From Actinoplanes sp. TFC3 (GTDB lineage Bacteria; Actinomycetota; Actinomycetes; Mycobacteriales; Micromonosporaceae), in the NCBI RefSeq assembly GCF_001553785.1, contig NZ_LOJP01000002.1, positions 778,515-842,514 of the forward strand: DNA of 64,000 nt. Direction: 5' to 3'. The notes under the pieces were generated by a model. It was not told where the DNA came from, made no database searches, and saw only the letters and a program-made list of their open reading frames with translations. Positions 44,916-53,653 of the stretch are shown here, piece after piece. A program made the translations under genes and the position numbers. The stretch's first letter is position 1, and the number at the start of each line of letters is the position of its first letter.

Positions 44916-46312
44916 CGACGACTGACGAGAGCGGCTTCCGGATCGAGCGCGACACGATGGGTGAGGTCCGGGTGCCGGCCGACGCCCTGTGGCGGGCGCA
45001 GACGCAGCGTGCCGTGGAGAACTTCCCGATTTCCGGGCGAGGGCTGGAGTCCTCGCACATCCGGGCGCTGGCGCAGATCAAGGGTGCGGCCGCGCAGGTG
45101 AATGCGAGCCTCGGCGTGCTCGAGGACGACCTGGCCAAGGCGATTGTGACGGCGGCCGCGCACGTGGCCGACGGCGGCTATGACGACCAGTTCCCGATCG
45201 ACGTGTTCCAGACCGGGTCGGGCACCTCGTCGAACATGAACACCAACGAGGTGATCGCCACCCTGGCCTCGCGGGAGCTGGGCCGTGCGGTGCACCCCAA
45301 CGACCACGTCAATGCCTCACAGTCCAGCAACGACGTCTTCCCTTCCTCCATCCACCTGGCCGCGACCGAGGCGATCACCAGCGATCTGATCCCGGCGCTG
45401 GAACACCTCGAGGGCGCGCTGAGCGAGAAGGCGTCGGCCTGGGCGACGGTCGTGAAATCCGGCCGCACGCACCTCATGGATGCGACTCCGGTCACCCTGG
45501 GACAGGAATTCTCCGGGTACGCCGCCCAGGTGCGCTACGGCATCGAACGGCTCGGTGCCACCCTGCCGCGCCTCGGTGAGCTGCCACTGGGCGGCACCGC
45601 AGTGGGCACCGGCGTCAACACCCCGCCCGGCTTTGCCCCGGCGGTCATCGAGCAGCTACGCGAGCTGACCGGGCTGCCGCTCAGCGAGGCGCGTAACCAC
45701 TTCGAGGCCCAGGGTGCCCGCGATGCCCTGGTGGAGGCGTCCGGTCAGCTGCGGGTGGTAGCCGTCGGCTTCTACAAGATCGTCAACGACATCCGGTGGA
45801 TGGGTTCGGGCCCGCGCGCCGGGCTGCGTGAGCTGCGCCTGCCCGACCTGCAGCCGGGATCGTCGATCATGCCGGGCAAGGTGAACCCGGTGGTGCCCGA
45901 GTCGGTGCGCCAGGTCGCCGCGCAGGTCATCGGCAACGACGCGGCCGTGGCGTTCGCCGGCAGCCAGGGCGACTTCGAGCTCAACGTGATGCTGCCGGTG
46001 ATGGCCCGCAACCTGCTGGAGTCGATCAAGCTGCTGGCGGCGGCGGCCCGCATGCTCGCCGACCGGTGCATCGCCGGGCTGGAGGCCAACGAGGAGGTGG
46101 CTCGCGGCTACGCCGAGGGTTCACCGTCCATCGTGACCCCGCTCAACCGCCACCTCGGCTACGACGAGGCCGCGGCGATCGCCAAGCAGGCACTCAAGGA
46201 AGACAAGACCATCCGGGCGGTAGTCATCGAACGGGGACATGTCGCCAACGGCACTTTGACCGAGGATGAGCTGGATGCGGCGCTTGATGTCCTGCGCATG
46301 ACGCGTCCCTGA
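44912..46312 (+). CDS. fumC: Fumarate hydratase, class II
   Basis: 466 residues from GTG 44912. Hydrates fumarate to malate in the TCA cycle. Superfamily blocks are all present: GSGTSSNMNTNEV near 106, HVNASQSSNDVFP near 132, SGRTHLMDATP near 188, and the signature GSSIMPGKVNPVVPE near 317. Class II is oxygen-stable and iron-free, in contrast to the class I fumarase at 56902-58569. Co-translated with the AfsR-like regulator, an unusual partner. Confidence 0.97.
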   Translation: MTTTDESGFRIERDTMGEVRVPADALWRAQTQRAVENFPISGRGLESSHIRALAQIKGAAAQVNASLGVLEDDLAKAIVTAAAHVADGGYDDQFPIDVFQTGSGTSSNMNTNEVIATLASRELGRAVHPNDHVNASQSSNDVFPSSIHLAATEAITSDLIPALEHLEGALSEKASAWATVVKSGRTHLMDATPVTLGQEFSGYAAQVRYGIERLGATLPRLGELPLGGTAVGTGVNTPPGFAPAVIEQLRELTGLPLSEARNHFEAQGARDALVEASGQLRVVAVGFYKIVNDIRWMGSGPRAGLRELRLPDLQPGSSIMPGKVNPVVPESVRQVAAQVIGNDAAVAFAGSQGDFELNVMLPVMARNLLESIKLLAAAARMLADRCIAGLEANEEVARGYAEGSPSIVTPLNRHLGYDEAAAIAKQALKEDKTIRAVVIERGHVANGTLTEDELDAALDVLRMTRP

Positions 46313-46378
46313 TCATCGTTGGGCGGATGGCCCCGGCGGACCCTTGTGGAAATATGATCTCTTCGATGGAATGCGAGG

Positions 46379-48031
46379 ATGAAGAGACGCCTCACGGCCG
46401 GGGCCGTCGCCACCGCGACGGGACTTGCCCTCCTCACCGGCCTGCCGAGCACGCCGGCCAGCGCTGCACCGTCCACCGAGACCACTGAGTACACCGTCGT
46501 CGCCGACGACGGTGTCTCCGCCACCGAGGCCATTGCCGCGATCACCGCCGCCGGCGGCACGGTGGTCAGTAGCAACGCCGCGGTCGGCACCTACCGGGTT
46601 TCGTCGGCTGCGGCCGACTTCAAGACCAAGGCGGCCGCGTCGGGGGCGCTCATCGGTGCGGCCGCGCGCAAGCCCATCGGGTACGCCCCCAAACCGGCCC
46701 CGCTGGAGAAGCCGATCACCGAGGGCCGGGGCGGCAAGCCGTCCGGCGGGGTCAGCAAGGCTGACACCCTCGACGACAAGCTGTGGGGCCTCAAGATGGT
46801 CAAGGCCGACAAGGCCCGCGCCAAGGAGAAGGGCGACCGCGGGGTCACCGTGGGCGTGCTCGACACCGGGCTGGACGCCAGCAACCCGGACCTCGCCCCC
46901 AACTTCAGCACCAAGCTGTCGCGCAACTTCGCCCCGGACATCGTCGACATCGACGGGCCGTGCGAGGCCGAGGGCTGCGTCGACGCGGTCGGCACCGACG
47001 ACGGCGGGCACGGCACCCACGTGGCCGGCACGATCGCCGCGGCGGCCAACGGCACCGGCGTCTCCGGCGTCGCCCCGAACGTGACGCTGGTCGAACTCAA
47101 GGGGGGCCAGGACTCCGGCTACTTCTTCCTCGACCCGGTCGTGAACGCGCTGACCTACGCCGCCGACGCCGGCATCGACGTGGTCAACATGTCGTTCTAC
47201 ATCGACCCGTGGCTCTACAACTGCAAGGCCAACCCGGCCGACGCCCCCGAGGCCCAGGCCGAGCAGCGGGCCATCATCGCCGGGGTCAACCGGGCGCTGA
47301 ACTACGCCCACGCCCGCGGGGTCACGCTGGTCGCGGCGGCGGGCAACCAGGCCGACAACCTGAACGACCCGCAGGAGGACAGCAGCAGCCCGGACTACGG
47401 CACCGACCCGTACGACCGGCCGATCGACAACAAGACCTGCGTCTCGCTGCCGACCGAGGGCCCGCACGTGATCGCGGTGTCGTCGGTGGGCCCGTCGACG
47501 GCCAAGGCGGTCTACTCCAACTACGGCACCGAGCAGATCTCGGTGGCGGCGCCGGGGGGCTTCACCCGGGACTTCTTCGGCACCCCGCAGTACAACCAGA
47601 CCGCTAACAACATCCTGTCGTCGTACCCGCTGAAGGTCCTGCAGGAGTCGGGCCGGGTGGACGCTGACGGCAACCCGACGGTCAGCACGGTGTTCAAGGA
47701 CTGCACGGCGCGCGGAAAGTGCGGCTATTACACGTACCTCGCCGGCACTTCCATGGCCTCGCCGCACGCGGCCGGGGTCGCGGCCCTGATCATCAGCAAG
47801 TACGGGCATCGCGATTTCTGGCGCGGTGGGCTGACGATGAACCCCGGCCTGGTCCAGGCCCGGCTGCTGAGCACCGCGCAGAAGACCGCTTGCCCGACGC
47901 CACGGCTGCGCAGCTATGCCCAGGAGGGTTACGGCCCGGAATTCGACGCGTACTGCGCCGGCTCCAAGTCGTTCAACAGCTTCTACGGCCACGGCATCGT
48001 CGACGCCTACAAGGCGGTCGGCGGCCGGTAG
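46379..48031 (+). CDS. Secreted subtilisin-family (S8) serine peptidase
   Basis: 550 residues. Signal peptide at about 1-29 (TATGLALLTGLPSTPASA), a propeptide (30-135), then an S8 domain: VGVLDTGLDASNPDL (Asp near 163), GGHGTHVAGTIAAA (His near 210), AAAGNQADN (oxyanion Asn) and GTSMASPHAAGVAALI (Ser near 460). Cys pairs (NCKANPAD, CVSL, DCTARGKCG) fit a stabilised secreted enzyme. Nothing anchors it, so it is released. ATG 46379 sits about 70 nt past fumC; no obvious shared control. Confidence 0.95.
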   Translation: MKRRLTAGAVATATGLALLTGLPSTPASAAPSTETTEYTVVADDGVSATEAIAAITAAGGTVVSSNAAVGTYRVSSAAADFKTKAAASGALIGAAARKPIGYAPKPAPLEKPITEGRGGKPSGGVSKADTLDDKLWGLKMVKADKARAKEKGDRGVTVGVLDTGLDASNPDLAPNFSTKLSRNFAPDIVDIDGPCEAEGCVDAVGTDDGGHGTHVAGTIAAAANGTGVSGVAPNVTLVELKGGQDSGYFFLDPVVNALTYAADAGIDVVNMSFYIDPWLYNCKANPADAPEAQAEQRAIIAGVNRALNYAHARGVTLVAAAGNQADNLNDPQEDSSSPDYGTDPYDRPIDNKTCVSLPTEGPHVIAVSSVGPSTAKAVYSNYGTEQISVAAPGGFTRDFFGTPQYNQTANNILSSYPLKVLQESGRVDADGNPTVSTVFKDCTARGKCGYYTYLAGTSMASPHAAGVAALIISKYGHRDFWRGGLTMNPGLVQARLLSTAQKTACPTPRLRSYAQEGYGPEFDAYCAGSKSFNSFYGHGIVDAYKAVGGR

Positions 48032-48119
48032 CGGCCTGTGGATAACTCTGTGGATTGCCGCTTCGCCCGTCGCTCGGGCGGGGCGGCAATTCCGTTGGGG
48101 CGGTCGGTACCCTTGTACG

Positions 48120-49535
48120 GTGACGCTGAGGCTGCATGACACCGCGACCCGATCCGTCCGCGACTTCGTCCCGAAGACGCCCGGACACATCGGCATCTAC
48201 GTGTGTGGCCTCACCGTGCAGTCCGTGGCGCACATCGGGCACCTGCGCAGCGGCGTCAACTACGACATGCTGCGGCGCTGGCTGACGCACTCCGGCTTCG
48301 AGGTCACGTTCATCCGCAACGTCACCGACGTGGACGACAAGATCCTGGTCAAGTCGGTGCAGAGCGGGCAGCCGTTCTGGTCCATCGCGTATGCCAACAA
48401 ACTGGTGCTCGACGCCGACTACCGGGCGCTCAACGTGCTGCCACCGACGTACGAACCGCTGGCCACCGCGCACATCCCGGAGATGCACGAGTTGATCGCC
48501 GAGCTGATCACCCGGGGCAACGCCTACGAGTCGGCCACGGGCAACGGCGACGTCTACTTCGACGTGCCCAGCTACCCCGATTACGGCCGGCTGTCCGGGC
48601 AGAAGCTCGACGACATGCTCCCGGCCGGCGACGCCCCGGAACGCGACAAGCACCACGCCGCGGACTTTGCGTTGTGGAAGGGCATCAAGGCCGACGAACC
48701 GGCCGACGCCTCGTGGCCCTCACCGTGGGGCCGGGGCCGCCCGGGCTGGCACATCGAATGCTCCGCGATGGCCCGGCGCTACCTGGGCGCCGAGTTCGAC
48801 ATCCACGGCGGCGGGCTCGACCTGACGTTCCCGCACCACGAGAACGAGATCGCCCAGTCGCACGCGGCCGGGCTGCCGTTCGCCCGCTACTGGGTGCACA
48901 ACGCGCTGCTCAACCTCGGCGAGGCCAAGATGAGCAAGTCGCTGGGCAACGTCATCGACGTCGAGGCCGTACGCGGGATGGGCATCCGCCCGGTGGAGCT
49001 GCGCTACTACCTGGGCGCGCCGCACTACCGCTCGCGCATCGACTACTCCGACGAAGCGCTGCGCGAGGCGGCGACGGCGTACAAGCGGATCGAAGGGTTT
49101 GTGCAGCGCGCCGTCGAAGTTGTCGGCCCCGGCCGGCCCAAGCAGGTGCCGCCCGCCTTCGCCGCAGCGCTCAACGACGACTTCAACACCTCGGCGGCGC
49201 TGGCCGTCGTGCACGACACGATCCGCGAGGGCAACAGCGCCCTCGCAGCAACCGACGAGACCGGGGTACGAGCAGCGCTCACCGAGGTGCGTGCCATGCT
49301 CGGGGTGCTCGGCCTCGACCCCCTCGACGACGCCTGGGGCGGCGGTGACACCGGCAGCGAGCTCAAGCCGGTCGTCGACTCGCTGGTCAAGCTCGCGCTG
49401 GAGCAGCGCGCGCAGGCCCGGGCACGCAAGGACTGGTCGGCGGCCGACTCGGTCCGCGATCAGCTCAAGAACGCGGGTATTCAGGTGGAGGACACTCCGA
49501 CCGGGCCGCGCTGGACGGTAGGAGAGCAGCACTGA
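48120..49535 (+). CDS. cysS: Cysteine--tRNA ligase
   Basis: 471 residues from GTG 48120. Class I aminoacyl-tRNA synthetase with Cys zinc ligand in IYVCGLTVQ (C near 30), the HIGH-like AHIGHLRS, WHIECSAMA (second zinc Cys near 222), GGGLDLTFPHHENE and the KMSKS loop AKMSKSLGN near 278. Usual for Micromonosporaceae-type genomes. It overlaps rlmB by 1 nt (TGATG), so the two form an operon, a common arrangement in actinobacteria. Confidence 0.97.
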   Translation: MTLRLHDTATRSVRDFVPKTPGHIGIYVCGLTVQSVAHIGHLRSGVNYDMLRRWLTHSGFEVTFIRNVTDVDDKILVKSVQSGQPFWSIAYANKLVLDADYRALNVLPPTYEPLATAHIPEMHELIAELITRGNAYESATGNGDVYFDVPSYPDYGRLSGQKLDDMLPAGDAPERDKHHAADFALWKGIKADEPADASWPSPWGRGRPGWHIECSAMARRYLGAEFDIHGGGLDLTFPHHENEIAQSHAAGLPFARYWVHNALLNLGEAKMSKSLGNVIDVEAVRGMGIRPVELRYYLGAPHYRSRIDYSDEALREAATAYKRIEGFVQRAVEVVGPGRPKQVPPAFAAALNDDFNTSAALAVVHDTIREGNSALAATDETGVRAALTEVRAMLGVLGLDPLDDAWGGGDTGSELKPVVDSLVKLALEQRAQARARKDWSAADSVRDQLKNAGIQVEDTPTGPRWTVGEQH

Positions 49536-50650
49536 TGCCGGGAAACTCCCGTAACGCAAGCAAGCGCGCCACCTCGAAGAAGGGTGCCGCGGCCGGTTCC
49601 GGCGGCAAGAACCGCGGGGCGTTGAAGGGCCGGGGCAAGACCCTGCCCGCCGACGAGCGCCCCTGGCACAAGGGCTACTCCGGCACCGAGAAGCTGCCCG
49701 ACAAGACCGCCCGCAAGCAGGACAAGGAACGCCGCGCGGCGGCCGCCGAGGGACGGGCGCCCAAGATTGGCCTTCCCGGCTCCAAGGACACCACGTGGGG
49801 CCGCGGCGGTGGCCGGGCCACCGGACGCCCGGCCCAGCAGCGTGGGGCCCGGATGCAGAGCCGGGGCCCGCGTGTCGCCCCGGGCCGCCGGTCCAACCCG
49901 ACAAAGGAAGGCCCCGAGCTGCTGCTCGGCCGCAACCCCGTGGTCGAGGCCCTGCGGGCCCTGATCCCGGCCACCGCGCTGTACGTGGCCCAGGGCATCG
50001 ACATCGACGACCGGATCACCGAGATCGTGCGCACGGCCGGCGACCGCGGCATCCCGGTGCTGGAGATCAGCCGGCTCGAGCTCGACCGGATGACCGGCGG
50101 CGTGCTCCACCAGGGCGTCGGCCTGCAGGTCCCGCCGTTCGCCTACGAGAACTTCGACGACCTGGTAGCCGCCTCGCTGGAGCAGACCGCCCCACTGCTG
50201 GTTGCGCTGGACGGCGTCACCGACCCGAGAAACCTGGGCGCGGTGATCCGCTCGGTGGCCGCGTTCGGCGCCCACGGCGTCTTCATCACCGAACGCCGCG
50301 CAGCCGGCATCACCGCGACGGCCTGGCGCACCAGCGCTGGTGCGGCCGCCCGCGTACCGGTCTCGCAGGTCGTCAACCTGACCCGCGCGATCAAGATGGC
50401 CCAGCAGGCCGGGTTCACCGCGATCGGCTTGGACGCGGACGGCGAAACCGACCTCTACCAGCTCGAAGCCGCGGTCGGTCCGCTGCTCGTGGTGGTCGGC
50501 TCGGAGGGCCGCGGCCTGTCCCGCCTGGTCGGCGAGACCTGCGACTTGCGCGTCAGCATCCCGATGGCCTCCACCGTGGAGTCGCTCAACGCCAGCGTCG
50601 CAGCCGCGGTAACCCTCGCCGAGGTCAGCCGCCGCCGCAGGTACAGCTGA
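49535..50650 (+). CDS. rlmB: 23S rRNA (guanosine-2251) 2'-O-methyltransferase
   Basis: 371 residues. SpoU/TrmH-type enzyme that methylates the peptidyl-transferase loop of 23S rRNA. A long basic, Gly/Arg/Lys-rich extension (about 1-125) precedes the RNA-binding and catalytic parts; this is usual for actinobacterial RlmB. Trefoil-knot motifs: LLGRNPVVEAL near 130, DPRNLGAVIRSVAAFG near 228, VVGSEGRGLSRLV near 322 and IPMASTVESLNASVAAA near 346. Coupled to cysS. Followed by an inverted repeat before the Hsp70 fusion. Confidence 0.95.
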   Translation: MPGNSRNASKRATSKKGAAAGSGGKNRGALKGRGKTLPADERPWHKGYSGTEKLPDKTARKQDKERRAAAAEGRAPKIGLPGSKDTTWGRGGGRATGRPAQQRGARMQSRGPRVAPGRRSNPTKEGPELLLGRNPVVEALRALIPATALYVAQGIDIDDRITEIVRTAGDRGIPVLEISRLELDRMTGGVLHQGVGLQVPPFAYENFDDLVAASLEQTAPLLVALDGVTDPRNLGAVIRSVAAFGAHGVFITERRAAGITATAWRTSAGAAARVPVSQVVNLTRAIKMAQQAGFTAIGLDADGETDLYQLEAAVGPLLVVVGSEGRGLSRLVGETCDLRVSIPMASTVESLNASVAAAVTLAEVSRRRRYS

Positions 50651-50656
50651 GTCACC

Positions 50657-50697
50657 GGCTCGTGACGGGACAGCACCTGGTAGTACCGTCACGAGCC
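50657..50697. promoter_or_regulatory. Perfect 12-bp inverted repeat ending at the Hsp70-fusion start codon
   Basis: GGCTCGTGACGG (50657-50668), 17-nt loop, CCGTCACGAGCC (50686-50697), then ATG. May be the rlmB terminator, an operator, or an RNA stem that shields the start codon; no SD-like purine run is in the loop. Confidence 0.7.
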
Positions 50698-53595
50698 ATG
50701 CTCGGTGTTGACCTGGGAACCTCCCACACGGTCGCCATGCTGCGCCGCCCCGACGGACGGGTCCGCCCGCTCCTGTTCGACGGCCAGCCGCTGCTGCCCT
50801 CAGCCGTATACCTGGACACCACCGGCCGCCTGCACGTGGGCCGGGACGCCATCCGCCTGGGCTACGCCGAACCGGGCCGCCTGGAACTGCACCCCAAACG
50901 CCACATCGACGCCGCGACGGTGCTGCTGGGAACCGCCGAGGTGCCGGTGGCTGACCTGTTCGCGGCGCTGCTGGGGGCGGTGGCCCGGGAAGCGGTGGCA
51001 ACGGTCGGCCACCTCCCGCCGGCGGTGGTGACCTATCCGGCGGCTTGGGGCGCGCAGCGGCAGGCGGTGCTGGCGGAGTCGCTGGTCCGCGCGGGATGGC
51101 CGCCCGCGACAGTGGTCCGGCGAGCCGGGCCTTCGGGGGCGGCTGGGCTTTCTGGGGCGGCTGGGTCTCGGATGGTGGTTGAACCGGTGGCGGCTGCGCG
51201 GTACTTCGTTGAGGTGCTGCGGCGGCCCGTACCGGTGGGTGCGGCCGTCGCGGTGTTCGACTTCGGCGGCGGCACGCTGGACATTGCCGTGGTGCGCAAC
51301 GTCGCGGCCGGCGAGGATGGGCGTGGGCGGTTCGAGGTCGCTGCCTCGGGTGGCCTGGACGATCTCGGCGGGCTCGATTTGGACGCGGCGCTCGCCGACC
51401 ATCTCGGGGGCACGCTGCGCCAGCAGGAACCCGGCGCCTGGGCCACCCTGCAGGAGCCGGTCACGCTCGCCCAATGGCGCGCCCGTCGCCGCTTCTGGGA
51501 CGACGTGCGAGGGGCCAAAGAGATGCTTTCGCGTACGGCCGAAGCCCCCGTTCCCGTCCCCGGCGTCGAAACCGCGCTGAGCCTGACCCGCACCGAACTG
51601 GAGCTGGTGACGGCCCCGCTGATCCGGCGCGGGGTGGCCGAGGCGGAGACCATCATCAAGGCGGCCGGCCTGACCCCGGCCGAGCTGGCGGGGTTGTTCC
51701 TGGTCGGCGGCTCCTCCCGGGTTCCCCTGGTAGCCCGGCTCCTGCACAGCGAACTGGGCATCGCCCCCGCGGTGCTCGAACAGCCGGAGTTCCCGGTGGC
51801 CGAGGGCGCCATCCGAAGCGCCAGCGAACCCTCGGACACCGAGCCGGTCGACGTGGCAGCAGCTCCCGTCGCACCAATCTCCGACACGCTGGCCACCACG
51901 CCCACACCGCCGCAGCCTCCCGCCGCCGCGGCACCGGCCTCCTCCGCCGAGTTACTTTCGCAGCGCCCCGCCGCGGCACCGCCGCAGCCCTCCGCCGCTG
52001 AGGCGCCGCAGGAGCAGGTCATGACGAGGGCCGAGGCGCCGCGAGACACCGTGGATGCGGCCGCGCCTACGGTTCCGGCGGTTCCGAACGGCCATCAAGC
52101 GGCCCCGGCCCAGGAGAGCCCGGATTACCCCGAACCTGTTGACCCTTGGGCAACCGGGGAGGCCGCTGCTTTCGCGGGAATGGCACCTTCCCATTCCAGC
52201 GTGCCGGCGGCGTCGTGGCTGGCGTCACAACAAGAAGCCGGTGAACCACCGAAATCGGCGCCGCTGTGGACGTACCGGAAAATGGTTGCTGCTATTTCCG
52301 TTCTGGTGGTTCTGGGGGTGGGCACCGGACTTGCGGTTTGGCTTTGGCCGCGGAGTTCGGCGTTGGACTACCGGCCGTTGAGTCAGCCTGTTCGGGTTGC
52401 TCCGGTCAGTGCGGTTGGGTCGGCGTTTTCGGCGGCGGTGATGCGGGACGGGCGGGCCTACTTCGCGAGTGCCGACGAGAATGGTCAATTGGGCGTGGTG
52501 GCTGCTGAGGCTGGGAGCGGAAAGGTTGTCTGGCGCAGCACCGAGGCGGGCACTTCCGAGCGGTGGGAGCAGCTCTTCACGACGCCGGATGCCGTGATTG
52601 CGATTACCGCAAACGATTATGCGACAAGCGACCGGCGAATGGTGTTGCTCAACCTCAAGGACGGTCACAAGCTGTGGGAGCGGCGCGTCGCTGACGATGA
52701 CAGCCTGCTCTTTGCCGGCGACACCGTCGTGCTTGTCAATCGCACCGAGAACAGGTTGCTGGGATTGCGGGTCCGGGAACAGGGAAAGACCGGATGGGAA
52801 AGCAAAACCCCGGCTTCCGAGTACGGCCTCAGCACCACAAAAGTCGTCGCAGTGTCCACCCCCGCCGACTTCGAGACCGCAACTGCGAAAGCGGAAGATG
52901 GCCGCCTTGTGCAGATTGGCGTGGACCGGTCCGCCCGGGTCATCGACGCAGGGTCGGGCAAAGTGCTCGCCGGGCCGCGACCCAACGTTGCCGACCCGGG
53001 CGACGAAGTCATCGCGCACGACGGGCGGCTGGTGGTGGCCGAAGCCGGCGACGCGCACCGGCTGCTGGCCTACGACCTGGGCAAAATGGGCGAACCCCGG
53101 GTGCTGCTGACCCCGCCGGATACGAACACCCGGTTCAGCAAGCTCACCCCCTGCGGCACCGACCGGATGTGCGCCGTGCAGGAGACCGGGTACGACCACA
53201 AGACCGCGCAGGTGATTGCCGTCAGCACCGCGAAGGGTGGCGAGGTGTGGCACCGCGGTGTGGCCCAGGTCGAGTCGCTCATCCCGGTGGGCGAGACCGT
53301 GCTCGCGGCGCAGGACTCCTCACCCGGGCAGGTGACGTTGCTGGGCGACGACGGCACGGTCCTGTGGACCCGGGCCGGGGTGGCGAACCGCATCGATGCC
53401 GGCAACCTGCTGATCTTCTCCAAGGCGCTGACCACGTCCCCGGACGATCCCGGGCTCACCGGTGATCATGTCGGCGACGACCCGGTGCCGCTGGGCTCGC
53501 TGGTCGACGTCCGATCCGCGACCTGCGCCTGGGACACCAAGAACCTGGCCTGCGTGGCCGAGAAGGACTTCGTCCTGCAGACCTTCAGCAAATAG
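50698..53595 (+). CDS. Hsp70-type ATPase fused to a membrane helix and extracellular beta-propeller
   Basis: 965 residues from ATG 50698. Residues 1-380 are an Hsp70 nucleotide-binding domain: VDLGTSHTVAM at 4-14, VFDFGGGTLDIAVV near 191, and LVGGSSRVPLVARLL near 335. The usual substrate-binding domain is missing; instead comes a Pro/Ala/Glu-rich linker (385-520), a TM helix (about 529-549) and a PQQ-like beta-propeller (555-965; e.g. KDGHKLWERRV, LLGDDGTVLWTR), which must be outside. Other actinobacteria have NBD-containing sensors of this general kind, but the role is unknown. Base use is less GC-rich around 52.2-52.7 kb. Confidence 0.85.
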   Translation: MLGVDLGTSHTVAMLRRPDGRVRPLLFDGQPLLPSAVYLDTTGRLHVGRDAIRLGYAEPGRLELHPKRHIDAATVLLGTAEVPVADLFAALLGAVAREAVATVGHLPPAVVTYPAAWGAQRQAVLAESLVRAGWPPATVVRRAGPSGAAGLSGAAGSRMVVEPVAAARYFVEVLRRPVPVGAAVAVFDFGGGTLDIAVVRNVAAGEDGRGRFEVAASGGLDDLGGLDLDAALADHLGGTLRQQEPGAWATLQEPVTLAQWRARRRFWDDVRGAKEMLSRTAEAPVPVPGVETALSLTRTELELVTAPLIRRGVAEAETIIKAAGLTPAELAGLFLVGGSSRVPLVARLLHSELGIAPAVLEQPEFPVAEGAIRSASEPSDTEPVDVAAAPVAPISDTLATTPTPPQPPAAAAPASSAELLSQRPAAAPPQPSAAEAPQEQVMTRAEAPRDTVDAAAPTVPAVPNGHQAAPAQESPDYPEPVDPWATGEAAAFAGMAPSHSSVPAASWLASQQEAGEPPKSAPLWTYRKMVAAISVLVVLGVGTGLAVWLWPRSSALDYRPLSQPVRVAPVSAVGSAFSAAVMRDGRAYFASADENGQLGVVAAEAGSGKVVWRSTEAGTSERWEQLFTTPDAVIAITANDYATSDRRMVLLNLKDGHKLWERRVADDDSLLFAGDTVVLVNRTENRLLGLRVREQGKTGWESKTPASEYGLSTTKVVAVSTPADFETATAKAEDGRLVQIGVDRSARVIDAGSGKVLAGPRPNVADPGDEVIAHDGRLVVAEAGDAHRLLAYDLGKMGEPRVLLTPPDTNTRFSKLTPCGTDRMCAVQETGYDHKTAQVIAVSTAKGGEVWHRGVAQVESLIPVGETVLAAQDSSPGQVTLLGDDGTVLWTRAGVANRIDAGNLLIFSKALTTSPDDPGLTGDHVGDDPVPLGSLVDVRSATCAWDTKNLACVAEKDFVLQTFSK

Positions 53596-53611
53596 CTTCA
53601 GCGAACAGCAA

Positions 53612-53638
53612 AAAGGCGGCCCGGTCAGGGCCGCCTTT
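53612..53638. terminator. Bidirectional terminator between Hsp70 fusion and MsiK-type gene
   Basis: 11-bp perfect stem AAAGGCGGCCC / GGGCCGCCTTT with a 5-nt loop and A-run/T-run flanks; serves both convergent genes. Confidence 0.93.
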
Positions 53639-53653
53639 CCTGCCGGTACGGGA

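Noticed and set aside
41931..48031. A secondary-metabolite cluster near the AfsR-like regulator
   Set aside because: No PKS, NRPS, terpene or RiPP genes are seen in the window.
46313..48196. 627-codon minus-strand frame over the subtilisin gene
   Set aside because: Arg/Val/Gly/Asp-rich mirror; the plus strand has the S8 catalytic triad.
49795..50697. Longer start for the Hsp70 fusion
   Set aside because: The extra 301 residues are an Arg/Pro/Gly-rich shadow of rlmB; DLGTSHT begins at residue 5 from ATG 50698.
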